A DNA stretch of 45,080 nucleotides from Burkholderiaceae bacterium (GCA_004322135.1 SCSG01000024.1:1-45080), one strand, 5' to 3'; shown: positions 33,079 to 43,336, numbered from the stretch's first letter. Notes: generated by a model not told the origin, from the sequence alone. Made by a program: numbers and translations.

Positions 33079-33335
33079 ACTGAACGATGGTAATTCGTTA
33101 CTGCGGGCACAAAGACGCGGAGCCGGAATTCGCAACAACTCAAGCGAAAATGGCGCGTCGGGGGAGCAAATTTTCACCGCATCTGTCGGGTAATCGGGTG
33201 AAGCATGACTATCTTTATGAGATGATGCTCCCAGGGTGTTTACCCACGTTACGTGCCCGCCGTTATGGCGTCCGCCAGGGCCGCGTTAGGATGCTGTGCG
33301 TAGCCGTTCCATTTGATACTTAATGCGAGAGCACC

Positions 33336-35699
33336 ATGCCCGACCCATTATCGCCTGAACTCCTGAGCAAAATGGATGCGTACTGGCGTGCGGCCAATTA
33401 TCTGTCGGTAGGTCAGATATATTTGAGGAGCAATCCCTTGCTGGAGACTCCGCTTAGCCTTGAGGACGTCAAACCTCGGTTATTAGGGCATTGGGGAACA
33501 ACACCAGGATTGAACTTTCTTTATGTACACCTTAACCGGTTAATCAAAGGAAATGATCTCAATATGATGTGCATCGTGGGACCTGGCCACGGCGGCCCAG
33601 GCATCGTGGCGCAGGCCTATCTGGAGGGATCGTACACCGAACGCTACCCAGCGGTAGAGCAAAACCGAGAGGGCCTGCGACGACTTTTTCGTCAGTTTTC
33701 CTGGCCAGGTGGCATTTCAAGCCATGTATCAGCAGAGATCCCAGGCTCCATACACGAAGGAGGGGAGTTGGGCTATTCTTTGGCGCATGCTTATGGCGCT
33801 GCATTCGACAACCCTGACTTAGTAGTTAGCTGCATAATTGGCGATGGCGAAGCGGAAACCGGAGCGCTGGCAAGCAGTTGGCATTCCAATAAGTTTTTAA
33901 ATCCGGCCAGGGACGGTGCGGTGCTACCGATTCTCCACCTTAACGGTTTCAAAATTGCCAATCCAACGGTACTAGCTCGTATCGGCCATCACGAACTGAC
34001 CGAGCTGATGCGTGGCTACGGCTACGAGCCGTATTTTGTCGAAGGCGACGATCCGAGCGTCCTGCATCAGGGCATGGCTGGCACGCTCGATACGGTTCTT
34101 GCCAAAATTCGCCGTATTCAGAACACGGCCCGGACTTTGCGCGGCGCGCAAAGTCCAGGGCGTCCGCATTGGCCGATGATTGTTTTTCGTACACCCAAGG
34201 GGTGGACAGGCCCGAAGTTTGTTGACGGCAACCAGGTTGAAGGGACGTGGCGTTCACATCAGGTACCCATTGCCGATTTTTCTCGCCCGGAGCATTTGAA
34301 GCAGCTTGAAGAGTGGTTGAGAGGCTATCGAGCCCATGAGTTGTTCGACGAGCAGGGTAAATTTCGCGACGAACTCGCAGCGCTCGCTCCGACCGGGATT
34401 CGTCGTATGGGCTTCAATCCTCACACGAACGGTGGCGAGTTATTGCTGCCTTTGTCAATGCCGAATTTTCATCATTATGCGGTGCCGGTGCCAAAGCCTG
34501 GCCAAGTCGAAGCGGAAGCTACGCGTGTCTTGGGTCAGTTTCTGCGCGATGTGATGAAGGCGAATCTCGATAAGCATAATTTCCGCATCTTTGGTCCGGA
34601 CGAGACTGCGTCGAACAAATTGGATGCGATCTATGACGTTTCCGGCAAGACGTGGATGGCTGATGTCGAAAAGGTTGATGTCAATCTTGACGTCAACGGC
34701 CGCGTTATGGAGGTGCTAAGTGAACACCTGTGCGAGGGCTGGCTTGAAGGGTACTTGCTGACCGGACGTCACGGTCTGTTTTGCTGCTACGAGGCGTTCA
34801 TACATATTATTGATTCCATGATGAACCAGCACGCAAAATGGCTGAAGGTCAGTAAAGAGATCCCATGGCGCAAGCCAATCGCATCACTCAACTATTTACT
34901 TACTTCACATGTCTGGCAGCAGGATCACAATGGCTTTTCGCATCAGGATCCGGGCTTTATCGATCACGTTGCGAACAAAAAATCGGATGTTGTACGAATT
35001 TATCTGCCACCGGATGCAAATTGCCTGCTGTCTGTAGCTCATCATTGTTTGCGCAGTCGCCATTACGTCAACGTCATCGTTGCAGGCAAGCCGCCACAAT
35101 GGCAGTGGCTTGATATTGACGCCGCCGTTCGCCACTGCTCAGCTGGTGCAGGCATCTGGCGGTGGGCGAGCAACGATGAGGGTGATCCGGATGTGGTCAT
35201 GGCGTGTGCTGGCGACGTGCCAACCATCGAGACACTTGCCGCTGTAACCTTGTTGCGCGAGTCTGTTCCAGACATTCGTATCCGTGTGGTCAACGTGGTG
35301 GATTTGATGGTGTTGCAGCCTTCGTCCGAGCACCCGCATGGTCTGGAAGATGATGATTTTGACGAATTATTTACGATGGACAGGCCAGTTATTTTTGCCT
35401 TTCACGGCTATCCCTCGTTGATTCACAAATTAAGCTATCGGCGACACAATCATCATAATATTCACGTGCGTGGCTACAAGGAAGAGGGCACGACGACGAC
35501 TCCTTTCGATATGGTCGTGTTGAACAACCTTGATCGTTATCGGCTTGCGCTGGATGCCATCGAGCGAATTCCCCGGCTTGGCAGTCAAGTGGAAGACGCA
35601 AGAGCGCGCTATTGGGCTACCATGCAACGCCACAAGCTTTATGTCGCCGAACACGGAGAAGACATACCCGAAGTGCGCGACTGGCGATGGAACGCGTAG
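33336..35699 (+). CDS. xfp: Xylulose-5-phosphate/fructose-6-phosphate phosphoketolase
   Basis: A full-length (787-residue) thiamine-diphosphate enzyme that cleaves ketose phosphates with inorganic phosphate to acetyl phosphate and an aldose phosphate. It carries [34 protein letters not shown], the ThDP/Mg motif [17 protein letters not shown] and [13 protein letters not shown], all in the expected order, and ends with RDWRWNA. The 257 bp before it hold no gene I can support. It begins the energy/stress group with beta-CASP, P-type ATPase and universal stress genes. No acetate kinase gene is present in the window. Confidence 0.95.
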   Translation: MPDPLSPELLSKMDAYWRAANYLSVGQIYLRSNPLLETPLSLEDVKPRLLGHWGTTPGLNFLYVHLNRLIKGNDLNMMCIVGPGHGGPGIVAQAYLEGSYTERYPAVEQNREGLRRLFRQFSWPGGISSHVSAEIPGSIHEGGELGYSLAHAYGAAFDNPDLVVSCIIGDGEAETGALASSWHSNKFLNPARDGAVLPILHLNGFKIANPTVLARIGHHELTELMRGYGYEPYFVEGDDPSVLHQGMAGTLDTVLAKIRRIQNTARTLRGAQSPGRPHWPMIVFRTPKGWTGPKFVDGNQVEGTWRSHQVPIADFSRPEHLKQLEEWLRGYRAHELFDEQGKFRDELAALAPTGIRRMGFNPHTNGGELLLPLSMPNFHHYAVPVPKPGQVEAEATRVLGQFLRDVMKANLDKHNFRIFGPDETASNKLDAIYDVSGKTWMADVEKVDVNLDVNGRVMEVLSEHLCEGWLEGYLLTGRHGLFCCYEAFIHIIDSMMNQHAKWLKVSKEIPWRKPIASLNYLLTSHVWQQDHNGFSHQDPGFIDHVANKKSDVVRIYLPPDANCLLSVAHHCLRSRHYVNVIVAGKPPQWQWLDIDAAVRHCSAGAGIWRWASNDEGDPDVVMACAGDVPTIETLAAVTLLRESVPDIRIRVVNVVDLMVLQPSSEHPHGLEDDDFDELFTMDRPVIFAFHGYPSLIHKLSYRRHNHHNIHVRGYKEEGTTTTPFDMVVLNNLDRYRLALDAIERIPRLGSQVEDARARYWATMQRHKLYVAEHGEDIPEVRDWRWNA

Positions 35700-35836
35700 G
35701 CATGGCATTGGTGCGAAAGGGCAGGCGTAAGAACGGTGACGTCAATGCAATGGCGCTGCACCGCGGCTTGTCATCACGTGAATAGGACTCATTTTGTATG
35801 GAAAACCCCTTGTCCGCGAGTCAGAAAAGGATCGAT

Positions 35837-37198
35837 ATGGAGCTCTCATTTCTTGGTGCGGCTGGCACGGTCACAGGGTCTCGACATTTACTGGAGGCTG
35901 ACGGACGGCGCATTCTTATTGACTGTGGGTTGTTTCAGGGCCTGAAACCGTTACGCCTCCGAAATTGGGCAGCTTTCCCCGTAGCCCCCGATAGCATAGA
36001 AGCCATCGTGCTCACGCATGCTCATCTTGACCACTCTGGGTATTTGCCGCGCCTGGCACGCAACGGCTTCCAGGGATCCGTTTACGCCACACAGGCTACT
36101 TCAGACTTATGCCAGATTCTGTTGGCTGACAGCGCCTACATTCAAGAATCGGATGCTGATTTTGCCAATCGGCACAATGTGTCACTACACTCGCCCGCAT
36201 TGCCTTTATACACAGTAAAAGACGTTGAACACGTGATGCGGCGCATGAAAAAGCTGACTTTTGACGCGTTGCACGAGCCCCAGAAAGGCATTGGTCTACG
36301 ATTTCATCACGCCGGGCACATATTAGGAGCATCTATCGTCGAAATAAGTTGGAATGGTCGCAAGATAGTTTTCTCCGGAGACCTGGGCCGATATAACGAC
36401 CCGATGATGCCGGATCCTGCCGTTGTAAAGGATGCAGACTATCTGATACTAGAGTCGACATATGGCGACCGCCGCCACGACAAGGAAAACCCGGAAAATA
36501 TGTTGGCAGCAATCATTCAGCGCACGGTAAAACGCGGGGGTACCGTGTTGATTCCGGCCTTTGCCGTCGGGCGCGCTCAATTACTGCTTTGGTACCTGTA
36601 TCGGCTCAAGCAGCAGGGTAGGCTGCCCGACAAACTGCCCATTTACCTGGACAGCCCGATGTCGGTGAACACCGTAGACGTCTATCGCGCTCACCCGAAT
36701 GATTTACGGCTGAATGACGCCGAATGTGAAGCCGCGTACAAAGTTGCTCACTATGTTCGCGATGTCGAAGAGTCCAAAGCGCTGGACAGTACGCCAATGC
36801 CCAAAGTCATTATTTCCGCCAGCGGGATGGCTACAGGAGGGCGAGTCATACACCATTTGAAGCGATTTGCGCCAGACCCTCGATCATCGATATTGTTTGC
36901 CGGCTTTCAGGCAGCGGGAACGCGGGGCGCCAAGATGTTGCACGGCGCCGAAACCGTCAAAATCCATGGCGAATACTTCCCAGTACGCGCGGAATTGCAC
37001 AATTTATCGATGTTGTCAGCTCATGCGGACGCCGACGAGATCATGCGCTGGCTGAGCAACTTTCAAAAGCCGCCAAAAGAAACGTTTTTGGTGCATGGTG
37101 AACCCGAAGCTGCAGACACGTTGCGACTACGAATTAAAGATGAATTGGGTTGGTCGTGTCGTGCCGCTGAGGATCTTCAGAAAGTCAGGCTGGACTAA
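35837..37198 (+). CDS. Beta-CASP metallo-beta-lactamase family ribonuclease-like protein
   Basis: This 453-residue protein has the metallo-beta-lactamase zinc site HAHLDHSG at 61-68, then the beta-CASP domain (FAVGRAQLLLW, YLDSPMSVN, ISASGMATGGRVIHHL) and the RNA-metabolising C-terminus (MLSAHADADE, VHGEPEAADTLR). Relatives are CPSF-like RNA endonucleases. I placed the start at MELSFLGAAG (AAGGA about 7 bp upstream); an ATG 13 codons earlier is not supported. It converges with the P-type ATPase gene, sharing 4 bp. Its RNA target is unknown; it recurs beside stress genes in many proteobacteria. Confidence 0.91.
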   Translation: MELSFLGAAGTVTGSRHLLEADGRRILIDCGLFQGLKPLRLRNWAAFPVAPDSIEAIVLTHAHLDHSGYLPRLARNGFQGSVYATQATSDLCQILLADSAYIQESDADFANRHNVSLHSPALPLYTVKDVEHVMRRMKKLTFDALHEPQKGIGLRFHHAGHILGASIVEISWNGRKIVFSGDLGRYNDPMMPDPAVVKDADYLILESTYGDRRHDKENPENMLAAIIQRTVKRGGTVLIPAFAVGRAQLLLWYLYRLKQQGRLPDKLPIYLDSPMSVNTVDVYRAHPNDLRLNDAECEAAYKVAHYVRDVEESKALDSTPMPKVIISASGMATGGRVIHHLKRFAPDPRSSILFAGFQAAGTRGAKMLHGAETVKIHGEYFPVRAELHNLSMLSAHADADEIMRWLSNFQKPPKETFLVHGEPEAADTLRLRIKDELGWSCRAAEDLQKVRLD

Positions 37199-39477
37199 GA
37201 AAGCGTTTCGTAAACCTCGTCTTCCTGCGCAAAGTGAAGCCGCAGGATCGCGTCCAGGCTATAAAGAATGCGTTGCAATTCGCGCAATGCTTCCGGCGTC
37301 GGTCCTTCCGCCGGCATGGCTTTTACCCCTTTGCTCAGACGCCTTCCCAGGTTGAATATTTCTTGGTGTGCTCTGCTCATCGCCGCCATGGGATCGTCGC
37401 CACCCAGCAACAGCGCCACTGCAGGGTATACGGTGGAATCGTCTTCTCGTTCATGCTTCATCAGTTTTTGCTGCAGGACGAGTTCGAGCTCTTGCAACGC
37501 CTGCATCGCAGATTTTATGGGTAGCAGCATTAATCTGCCGGCGAGGTCACCGAGATGATCGAGAACCGGAATGAGTTCTTCATGCTCGGTGCGCAGACGC
37601 CGTGCTTCATCACGTGGAAGTGGTAGTTTGCTCGCTCTCAATGGCCTAATGCGCAGGGCACGCAAGGCATTGATGATAACCGCCACGTCGATCAGCTCCT
37701 GCAAGAGCGCACCAAACAGCGGCGGAAGGAACCCGAGTGCCGCGGCAATCATTGCAACCAGCGAGAGACCCATGCCGACGGCCACACTTTGCAGTGCAAT
37801 AGCACGCACCCGGTGCGCCGCATGCAGCGCCTCAGCCAATCTATCAAGACGATCGACCAGCAGCACAACGTCTGCCGCCTCGGACGAGGCCGCCGCACCG
37901 CGCGCGCCCATTGCCACACCGACATCGGCGGCTGCCAGTGCAGGCGCGTCATTGATGCCGTCACCCACCATGATCGAGATACCGTGTGGCTTGGCGGCGA
38001 TGATTGCCGCTTGTTTGTCTGCGGGTTCCATGTCAGCGCAAACCTCGTCGACTCCAACGCTTGCGCCGATGGTTTCCGCTACCTCGCGTCGGTCGCCGGT
38101 AAGCATCACGAAGCGCTTGATGCCTGCCTTGCGCAATAAACGAAGCGCGCGAGGTGTTTCCATCCGGATCTGATCGGCCAGCAGCAGGGCACCGACTATC
38201 TTGCCGTCTACCGCAACAAATACGGATGACCCACCTTCGTCTGCGGCCAAGTCCAGAAAGCGTCTTGTCCAGGCTGGGGTCGTCGTGGACGCGGACACAT
38301 AATCGAATGCTCCGAGCACGACCTGCTTGCCTTCAAGAAGGCCCGACAGGCCAGCACCACCTTCCTCGCGGACGTCACTTGGCACCGCCAGAGCCAGACC
38401 ACGCTCGCGTGCCGCTGCCACGACGGCTGCCGCCGTGACGTGGTTGGACATTTGGTCGAGCGACGCGGCTAACCTCAGTACCTCCGATTGTGCGATTGAA
38501 GGATCCGCCTCCAAGTAGGCAAGCCGGGCCTTACCGCCAGTCAGGGTTCCCGTTTTGTCAAAAAAAAGTATATTGGCCTGCCCCAGCTTTTCCAGCGCGG
38601 CACCACCTTTGATCAGGATGCCGCGCTTCGCGCAACTGGACATGCCGGACACGATGGCTATGGGCACGGCTAATAGCAGCGGACACGGCGTGGCGACGAC
38701 AAGCACTGCCAAGCCGCGTATTGGATCACCGCTGATTGCCCATGCCAGTGCGGAAAGGCCGAGTGCTGTCGGCAAGAACCACAATGCGTATTTGTCCGCC
38801 ATTCGTGATGCTGGCGCCTTTGATTGCTGCGCCGACTCGACGAGTTTTACGATTCCCGCATAGGTGCTGTCGGCGGCGGTGGCAGCGGCGATCATCTCGA
38901 ATGGCTCGCCCGCGTTCAGGGTACCGCTCAGTACGGCTTCTCCGCGTCGGCGTTCGACAGGAACGGATTCCCCAGTGAGCGCCGACTGATCAATAACCGC
39001 AGCGTCCGAATTTAACGCGCCATCGACCGGCACGATGTCACCACTTCGCACCAGCAACAAATCGCCACGAATGAGCTTCTCGATAGCGACCTGAACCAGC
39101 TCGCCCTGTTCAAAGCGATTCGCAGTGCGTGGGGTCCGTGCTAGCAACGCCGACATTTCTCGCCCTGCGCGCAACTGGGCAAACGTTTCAAGCGCATGGC
39201 CACTAACGTACATGACGGCAATGATGGTGGCGGTAAGCGACTGGTCAAGCGCGATGGAACCAAGAATGGACGCCAAAGCAAGCACGTCGATGCCAAGCTC
39301 GCGCTGTTGCAGTGCTTTCTTGATGCTCGTCAACAACAATATGAATGCCGGAATCGTGCCGCCAAGCCAGATTTTCTCCGCCAACGCAGGGTTGCCCGCC
39401 CAACCAAGAGCGAACCCCACTACCAAAAATGCTATGGAAATGCCAAGGAAAGCGAAATTTATTGGCCATCGACTCAT
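37195..39477 (-). CDS. P1B-type metal ATPase with C-terminal hemerythrin domain
   Basis: A 760-residue heavy-metal P-type ATPase: TGE at 168-170, DKTGT at 307-311 and GDGIND at 505-510. The ion-binding helix reads TPCPLLLAVPI (Cys265) with no CPC, and the usual HP dipeptide reads HV (SNHVTA). There is no N-terminal metal-binding domain. Residues about 625-760 form a hemerythrin-like four-helix domain with His632, His675/Glu677, His704, His748 and Glu752. A TPC motif plus hemerythrin tail is the mark of P1B-5 ATPases such as Nia of Sinorhizobium, linked to Ni/Fe export. The substrate here is inferred. It is divergent from usp. Confidence 0.92.
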   Translation of the reverse strand: MSRWPINFAFLGISIAFLVVGFALGWAGNPALAEKIWLGGTIPAFILLLTSIKKALQQRELGIDVLALASILGSIALDQSLTATIIAVMYVSGHALETFAQLRAGREMSALLARTPRTANRFEQGELVQVAIEKLIRGDLLLVRSGDIVPVDGALNSDAAVIDQSALTGESVPVERRRGEAVLSGTLNAGEPFEMIAAATAADSTYAGIVKLVESAQQSKAPASRMADKYALWFLPTALGLSALAWAISGDPIRGLAVLVVATPCPLLLAVPIAIVSGMSSCAKRGILIKGGAALEKLGQANILFFDKTGTLTGGKARLAYLEADPSIAQSEVLRLAASLDQMSNHVTAAAVVAAARERGLALAVPSDVREEGGAGLSGLLEGKQVVLGAFDYVSASTTTPAWTRRFLDLAADEGGSSVFVAVDGKIVGALLLADQIRMETPRALRLLRKAGIKRFVMLTGDRREVAETIGASVGVDEVCADMEPADKQAAIIAAKPHGISIMVGDGINDAPALAAADVGVAMGARGAAASSEAADVVLLVDRLDRLAEALHAAHRVRAIALQSVAVGMGLSLVAMIAAALGFLPPLFGALLQELIDVAVIINALRALRIRPLRASKLPLPRDEARRLRTEHEELIPVLDHLGDLAGRLMLLPIKSAMQALQELELVLQQKLMKHEREDDSTVYPAVALLLGGDDPMAAMSRAHQEIFNLGRRLSKGVKAMPAEGPTPEALRELQRILYSLDAILRLHFAQEDEVYETLS

Positions 39478-39710
39478 TATCGTTTGTTCCAGGTAGGGCA
39501 GGCGCGCGTGCCAATAATAGTAAATCGCCTGAATTACTGCATGCTTGCCCCAGATCAGATATGCTTGTCGATCATGGTGCGGTACCTGCCTGGGTAGGGT
39601 ACATTAACCCCGCAATGGGCAGCACTGAAAAAAGTGGTGCCAGCGGTCGACCAGCACCTTGCCGTACGGGGTTTTGCGCCAGTTGCAATTATTAATAGTG
39701 GAGAGGATGC

Positions 39711-40136
39711 GTGAGAACAATTCTTGTACCGGTTGATGGCTCAGAGTACTCAGTTCGGGCTCTAAGTACGGCCTTGTCAATATTTGGTCAGGGGACTCCA
39801 CTTCGAGTGTATGTAATTACGGTGCAGATGCCCATCGTGTCGGGCAACGTGACGCGATTCTTTTCCGCAGAAGACATCAAGGCTTACTACGAAGAAGAAG
39901 GGCAAAAAGCCTTGGCTCCCGTTAAGCACTTGATCGCACAGGCAGGCGACATGTGCACGGAAGAAGTTCTCGTTGGCCCGGTCGCCGAGACTATAAACGA
40001 ATATTCACAAGAACACGGTTGCGACCACATTGTCATGGGAACACGGGGCCTGGGCCGCGTCAGCGGGCTGGTGTTGGGCTCCGTAACCACCAAGGTAATC
40101 AGTTTGGCGACCATTCCCGTTACGCTTGTGAAGTGA
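39711..40136 (+). CDS. Universal stress protein, UspA family
   Basis: A 141-residue single-domain UspA protein. It starts with ILVPVDGSEYSVRAL and has the ATP-binding loop MGTRGLGRVSGLVLGSVT near its C-terminus, followed by a final IPVTLVK strand. The start is GTG with GAGGAT just upstream. It is divergent from the P1B-type ATPase across 233 bp that show no canonical FNR/ANR box. The Tn7-like element appears to begin about 15 bp after its stop codon, which makes the usp 3' end a possible transposon attachment site. Confidence 0.9.
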   Translation: MRTILVPVDGSEYSVRALSTALSIFGQGTPLRVYVITVQMPIVSGNVTRFFSAEDIKAYYEEEGQKALAPVKHLIAQAGDMCTEEVLVGPVAETINEYSQEHGCDHIVMGTRGLGRVSGLVLGSVTTKVISLATIPVTLVK

Positions 40137-40151
40137 ACCCTCGAGCAAAGG

Positions 40152-40396
40152 TGTGGGTTTGGGTTCGGTACGGAATTATTGGGCTGGCCGGTGGAGCTCG
40201 AGCCGTGATTCAGTTCGGGGCGTTGCCAGCAGCGCGCCGAACTAAAGGTGGCACATTTCGCAATATAAAATTCATTGTATTTTCAATTGTTTATGGCTAA
40301 AAGTTAATGTTTTTTATATAAATTTGTACCGAATTTAGTTCCGTTTTCATCGCTTATTTCGACGATACTCATTTTGATTGGAACTAAATTTGGCAC
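40152..40396. repeat. Transposon end with repeated TnsB-type binding motifs
   Basis: Three 17-bp copies of GTRCCRMMTTTAGTTCS-like sequence are seen: GTACCGAATTTAGTTCC at 40326-40342 (+), GTGCCAAATTTAGTTCC at 40380-40396 (minus strand) and GTGCCACCTTTAGTTCG at 40238-40254 (minus strand). A weaker copy lies at 40200-40218 (+), and TTCGGTAC at 40164-40171 matches part of the motif close to the putative tip. Multiple transposase-binding sites in mixed orientation over about 250 bp suit a Tn7-like end. The exact tip at 40152 is inferred. The rest of the 480-bp gap up to 40618 shows no gene. Confidence 0.6.
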
Positions 40397-40618
40397 ATTG
40401 ATGCCGATGCTTCAGGACTATATGCATCCATGAACCTAAGAAAATTACATGAGAGCTTCTGGTGTATACCCGTTGAAAAAACCAGGATGGTTTAACGGAC
40501 AGAACAGGGGCATAATGCTAACTCGAATGTGCTTAGCCCGACCCGCCAAGTTCTATTAGATGAGCATCTAATCGCGCGCTCGGGCAACAACGTTGCGTGA
40601 ACGCGGGTTCTTGTATCT

Positions 40619-41350
40619 TTGCGCAATACAGCTTTTGGTTTGTTCACTCGGAAGAAGGAGATTCTTCTGGCCAAGGAACATCTATCGCCTCGTAACGCCC
40701 AGCGCCTACGTCTTTTCGATGCGTATCGAGGGCGAGGGCATAGAAATAATAATCTTTTTTTGGTCTATAGCGTAAAGACAGACCAGGACTGGGTGCTACC
40801 CGGCGACAGGCATTTAGTGCATTGGATTTATTATTTAGAAACGGATCCCGAGGTTAAAACTTTCGACTTTACCTCCGCATACGAACGGGATAGCGATCGC
40901 TTCTGGGTTGTTGATGTGATTCGCTCTAATGGCACCCGAATAAACCATCAGATCGGGCGCGGGGCAGGAGAAGGCGGTGAAGCGACTCAGCTACAAAAGG
41001 ATCCATCGAGCGATAACGCTTCACGCCTGGAGAATCGAGTATTTACCGACGAAGACTTTGAGCCCCATGTGAAAGTAAGCCTACGGTGGTTAAAACCGAT
41101 TGGGTTTGCAACCGCCTTGCGCAACCATGAATACCCACATCAAACTCTTATATTGCTTGATTATTTCAAGCAACGCAAAAATGGGGACATTGGGCAGATT
41201 CTGAGTAACCCTGATGTATGTAAATATGAGCCGGCCTTAATTCTTGGATTGATAGCTCGTTTGGCTATTAGAGGACATATCCAATTAGACCTCACCGTTA
41301 ACAGTTTTGGGTATCGCACGCCCTGGATATGGTCCATCAAGGAGCATTAA
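40619..41350 (+). CDS. tnsA: TnsA-like (TniC-like) transposon protein
   Basis: This protein of up to 243 residues is the first gene of the element. The stretch WIYYLETDPEVKTFDF (about 69-84) matches the TnsA N-terminal LLEFDPDV-type region, VVDV (97-100) sits where the second acidic residue is expected, and the C-terminal 80 residues look like the TnsA winged-helix domain. The usual Glu and Lys of the endonuclease site cannot be placed with confidence. The start is unclear: TTG 40619 opens the frame, but the only good Shine-Dalgarno (AAGGAG, 40655-40660) is followed 6 bp later by in-frame CTG 40667. It ends 1 bp before the TnsB-like start. Confidence 0.65.
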   Translation: MRNTAFGLFTRKKEILLAKEHLSPRNAQRLRLFDAYRGRGHRNNNLFLVYSVKTDQDWVLPGDRHLVHWIYYLETDPEVKTFDFTSAYERDSDRFWVVDVIRSNGTRINHQIGRGAGEGGEATQLQKDPSSDNASRLENRVFTDEDFEPHVKVSLRWLKPIGFATALRNHEYPHQTLILLDYFKQRKNGDIGQILSNPDVCKYEPALILGLIARLAIRGHIQLDLTVNSFGYRTPWIWSIKEH

Positions 41351-41351
41351 T

Positions 41352-43331
41352 ATGTGGACAAGAAGGTCCGCGCTCGCGTCTACATTACCTACTGTGCTTT
41401 GGCCTACCGTCAATAGTGAGGCAATGAGCCGCGAGCAGGCGCAAAAATTTACTGCCTATAGAGAAGCGATACAACTCTATTTTGCCAACGAAAGCGTGGA
41501 AAATATTGCGCGCCAGACAGGGGTCTCCAGGTACAAGTTCGCTCGCATGGCGCAAAAATGCTTGCAAGTTGCGCCGGACGGGAGAATTTATGGTTTTCGG
41601 GCGTTAATTCCATACATAAGAACAAGTCCTTATGAACGCCGAGCCGAACTAAAAGGCAAGCGCCAGCATCAGCAAGGTGGGCAGGCTGGGGCTTTAGGCG
41701 CCGTGCTAGCACGATTCCCGGACATAGAAGATGAGCTTGTGAAATGCATCAAACAGGATAGCAAGCTCAAACGGATTCCTGAGTTCAAACTCCGAGCCAA
41801 GGATCTGCATCGGCTCTTTATTCAGTGTTTGAAAATGAAAGGTGTATCTGAATCAGAGTGGCCATTCAATACCCAATACCTAGGGCTGCGCACGATCCAA
41901 AAATATATGATCTACGTCTTAAATGAGAATTTCACTAAATCTGTTATGTCTCGTGAAGGGCCTACGGCAAAAGCGCATATGAACGTAGGAACTGGGCACG
42001 CTCCATTTCTTTCTTTTGAAGAGCCTTACGATGCGGTGGAAATAGATGCGTATAGGATCGATGCCCATCTTACTGTTGCCTTCCAGACACCTGAAGGAAC
42101 GGAAACAGAGGTACTGCTGGATCGTTTGTGGCTGATTGCAGCAGTTGACCGAGCGTCGACGGCCATCATCGGTTATGACGTGGTCTACCGTAGTGAAGTG
42201 ACCTCCGATAATATCCTCAAAGTCATTCGGGATGCGGTAACAAAAAGGTGGCAGCCCATGGCGTTTACCGTGCCGTTCCATTACCCGCCCGAAGGAGGGT
42301 TACCTAGCGGGGTCATTCCAGAAGCATACGGCGCGGTGTGGAATTTACTCCTGTTGGATGGCGCCTTGGCTCATTTATCGCATGCTGTTCATGACCGGGT
42401 CCGCAAACAACTTGGCTTTGTCATTAGTTGGGGTGCTCCCGGGCACTTTGAAAGACGGCCCAATGTGGAGCGCACCTTTCGGCGCATAGCGGATGATATT
42501 TTCAAACGGCTTCCCTCCACGACGGGCTCGAATCCGTACAACGGTAGGGCACCCGATGGCGAGGCTAAAGCATTACGTCACAAAATTCGTGCCGATGAGG
42601 CTGAGCAAATCCTCGAGGTGTATGTCGCCCAGCATAATGTGACCCCCTGTGAAGGTATTTCTTATCTCACTCCGCTTGGGTATATCAGGCATTTTTTGGA
42701 TAACCAACGCTCTGGGTTTGTACTTCGCACACTGCCCGAAGCAAGCAAACAGGAAACGCATATGTTTTCAGTTACAGAGGAGGTTACCGTCCGGGGCGGG
42801 GTCAAAGACGGGCGCAGACCTTATATCCAACTTGATCGAGTGCATTACACAAGCCCTGTGTTGGTTGAGCTTGGCAATTTAATCGGTGAAAAATTGCTGG
42901 TTGAAATCGATGAAGATGACATGCGACAAATTAGGGCCTATTTGAAAAATGGCGCCGAGTTAGGCTTCCTTGTAGCCAAGGGGCGATGGTCAACTACGAA
43001 GCACAGTCGCCGCACGCGTAAAGCGATTAATAGCCTGATGTCCAAGCGTATCCTCGTTATTTCTGAGTTTGACGATCCGGTACGTGTTTACCTTTCTTAT
43101 CTTTCAACACAGCATCAACAGCATTCGACAAGCCCATTGCCACGAAAACAAGCGACCAATGCTACGCGAGTAGCAAAAGAATCGAATCTTCCGCTAAAGA
43201 TAGTGCGATCGCCTGGGGAACAGGGGGAAAACGCTATAGTTACCGACCGTTTTTTAATTCCTACCAGTAATCGCCGATCGTTGATGGACAAGGAGCCTCC
43301 AACATTACGAATGGTGAAAAATAGGAGATAA
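41352..43331 (+). CDS. tnsB: TnsB/TniA-like DDE transposase
   Basis: A 659-residue retroviral-integrase-type transposase that cuts and joins transposon ends. An HTH-like N-terminus (ESVENIARQTGVSRYKFARM) precedes the catalytic core, where the DDE triad is at Asp232 (VEIDAYRID), Asp336 (LLLDGALAHL) and Glu373 (RRPNVERTF). A C-terminal mu-type beta-barrel and a basic, Ser-rich tail of about 80 residues follow, probably contacting the TnsC-like ATPase. The start MWTRRSAL is preceded by AAGGAG 7 bp upstream. The gene is 1 bp downstream of tnsA and 5 bp upstream of tnsC, so the three are coupled. Confidence 0.93.
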   Translation: MWTRRSALASTLPTVLWPTVNSEAMSREQAQKFTAYREAIQLYFANESVENIARQTGVSRYKFARMAQKCLQVAPDGRIYGFRALIPYIRTSPYERRAELKGKRQHQQGGQAGALGAVLARFPDIEDELVKCIKQDSKLKRIPEFKLRAKDLHRLFIQCLKMKGVSESEWPFNTQYLGLRTIQKYMIYVLNENFTKSVMSREGPTAKAHMNVGTGHAPFLSFEEPYDAVEIDAYRIDAHLTVAFQTPEGTETEVLLDRLWLIAAVDRASTAIIGYDVVYRSEVTSDNILKVIRDAVTKRWQPMAFTVPFHYPPEGGLPSGVIPEAYGAVWNLLLLDGALAHLSHAVHDRVRKQLGFVISWGAPGHFERRPNVERTFRRIADDIFKRLPSTTGSNPYNGRAPDGEAKALRHKIRADEAEQILEVYVAQHNVTPCEGISYLTPLGYIRHFLDNQRSGFVLRTLPEASKQETHMFSVTEEVTVRGGVKDGRRPYIQLDRVHYTSPVLVELGNLIGEKLLVEIDEDDMRQIRAYLKNGAELGFLVAKGRWSTTKHSRRTRKAINSLMSKRILVISEFDDPVRVYLSYLSTQHQQHSTSPLPRKQATNATRVAKESNLPLKIVRSPGEQGENAIVTDRFLIPTSNRRSLMDKEPPTLRMVKNRR

Positions 43332-43336
43332 GGGAA

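Noticed and set aside
33087-33323. 78-codon frame upstream of phosphoketolase
   Set aside because: It has no family features, composition is unlike neighbouring proteins, and no ribosome-binding site was seen. I treat 33079-33335 as intergenic.
39478-39710. FNR/ANR box in the divergent ATPase/usp promoter
   Set aside because: The gene content suggested oxygen control, but no TTGAT-N4-ATCAA-like site was found here or before phosphoketolase.
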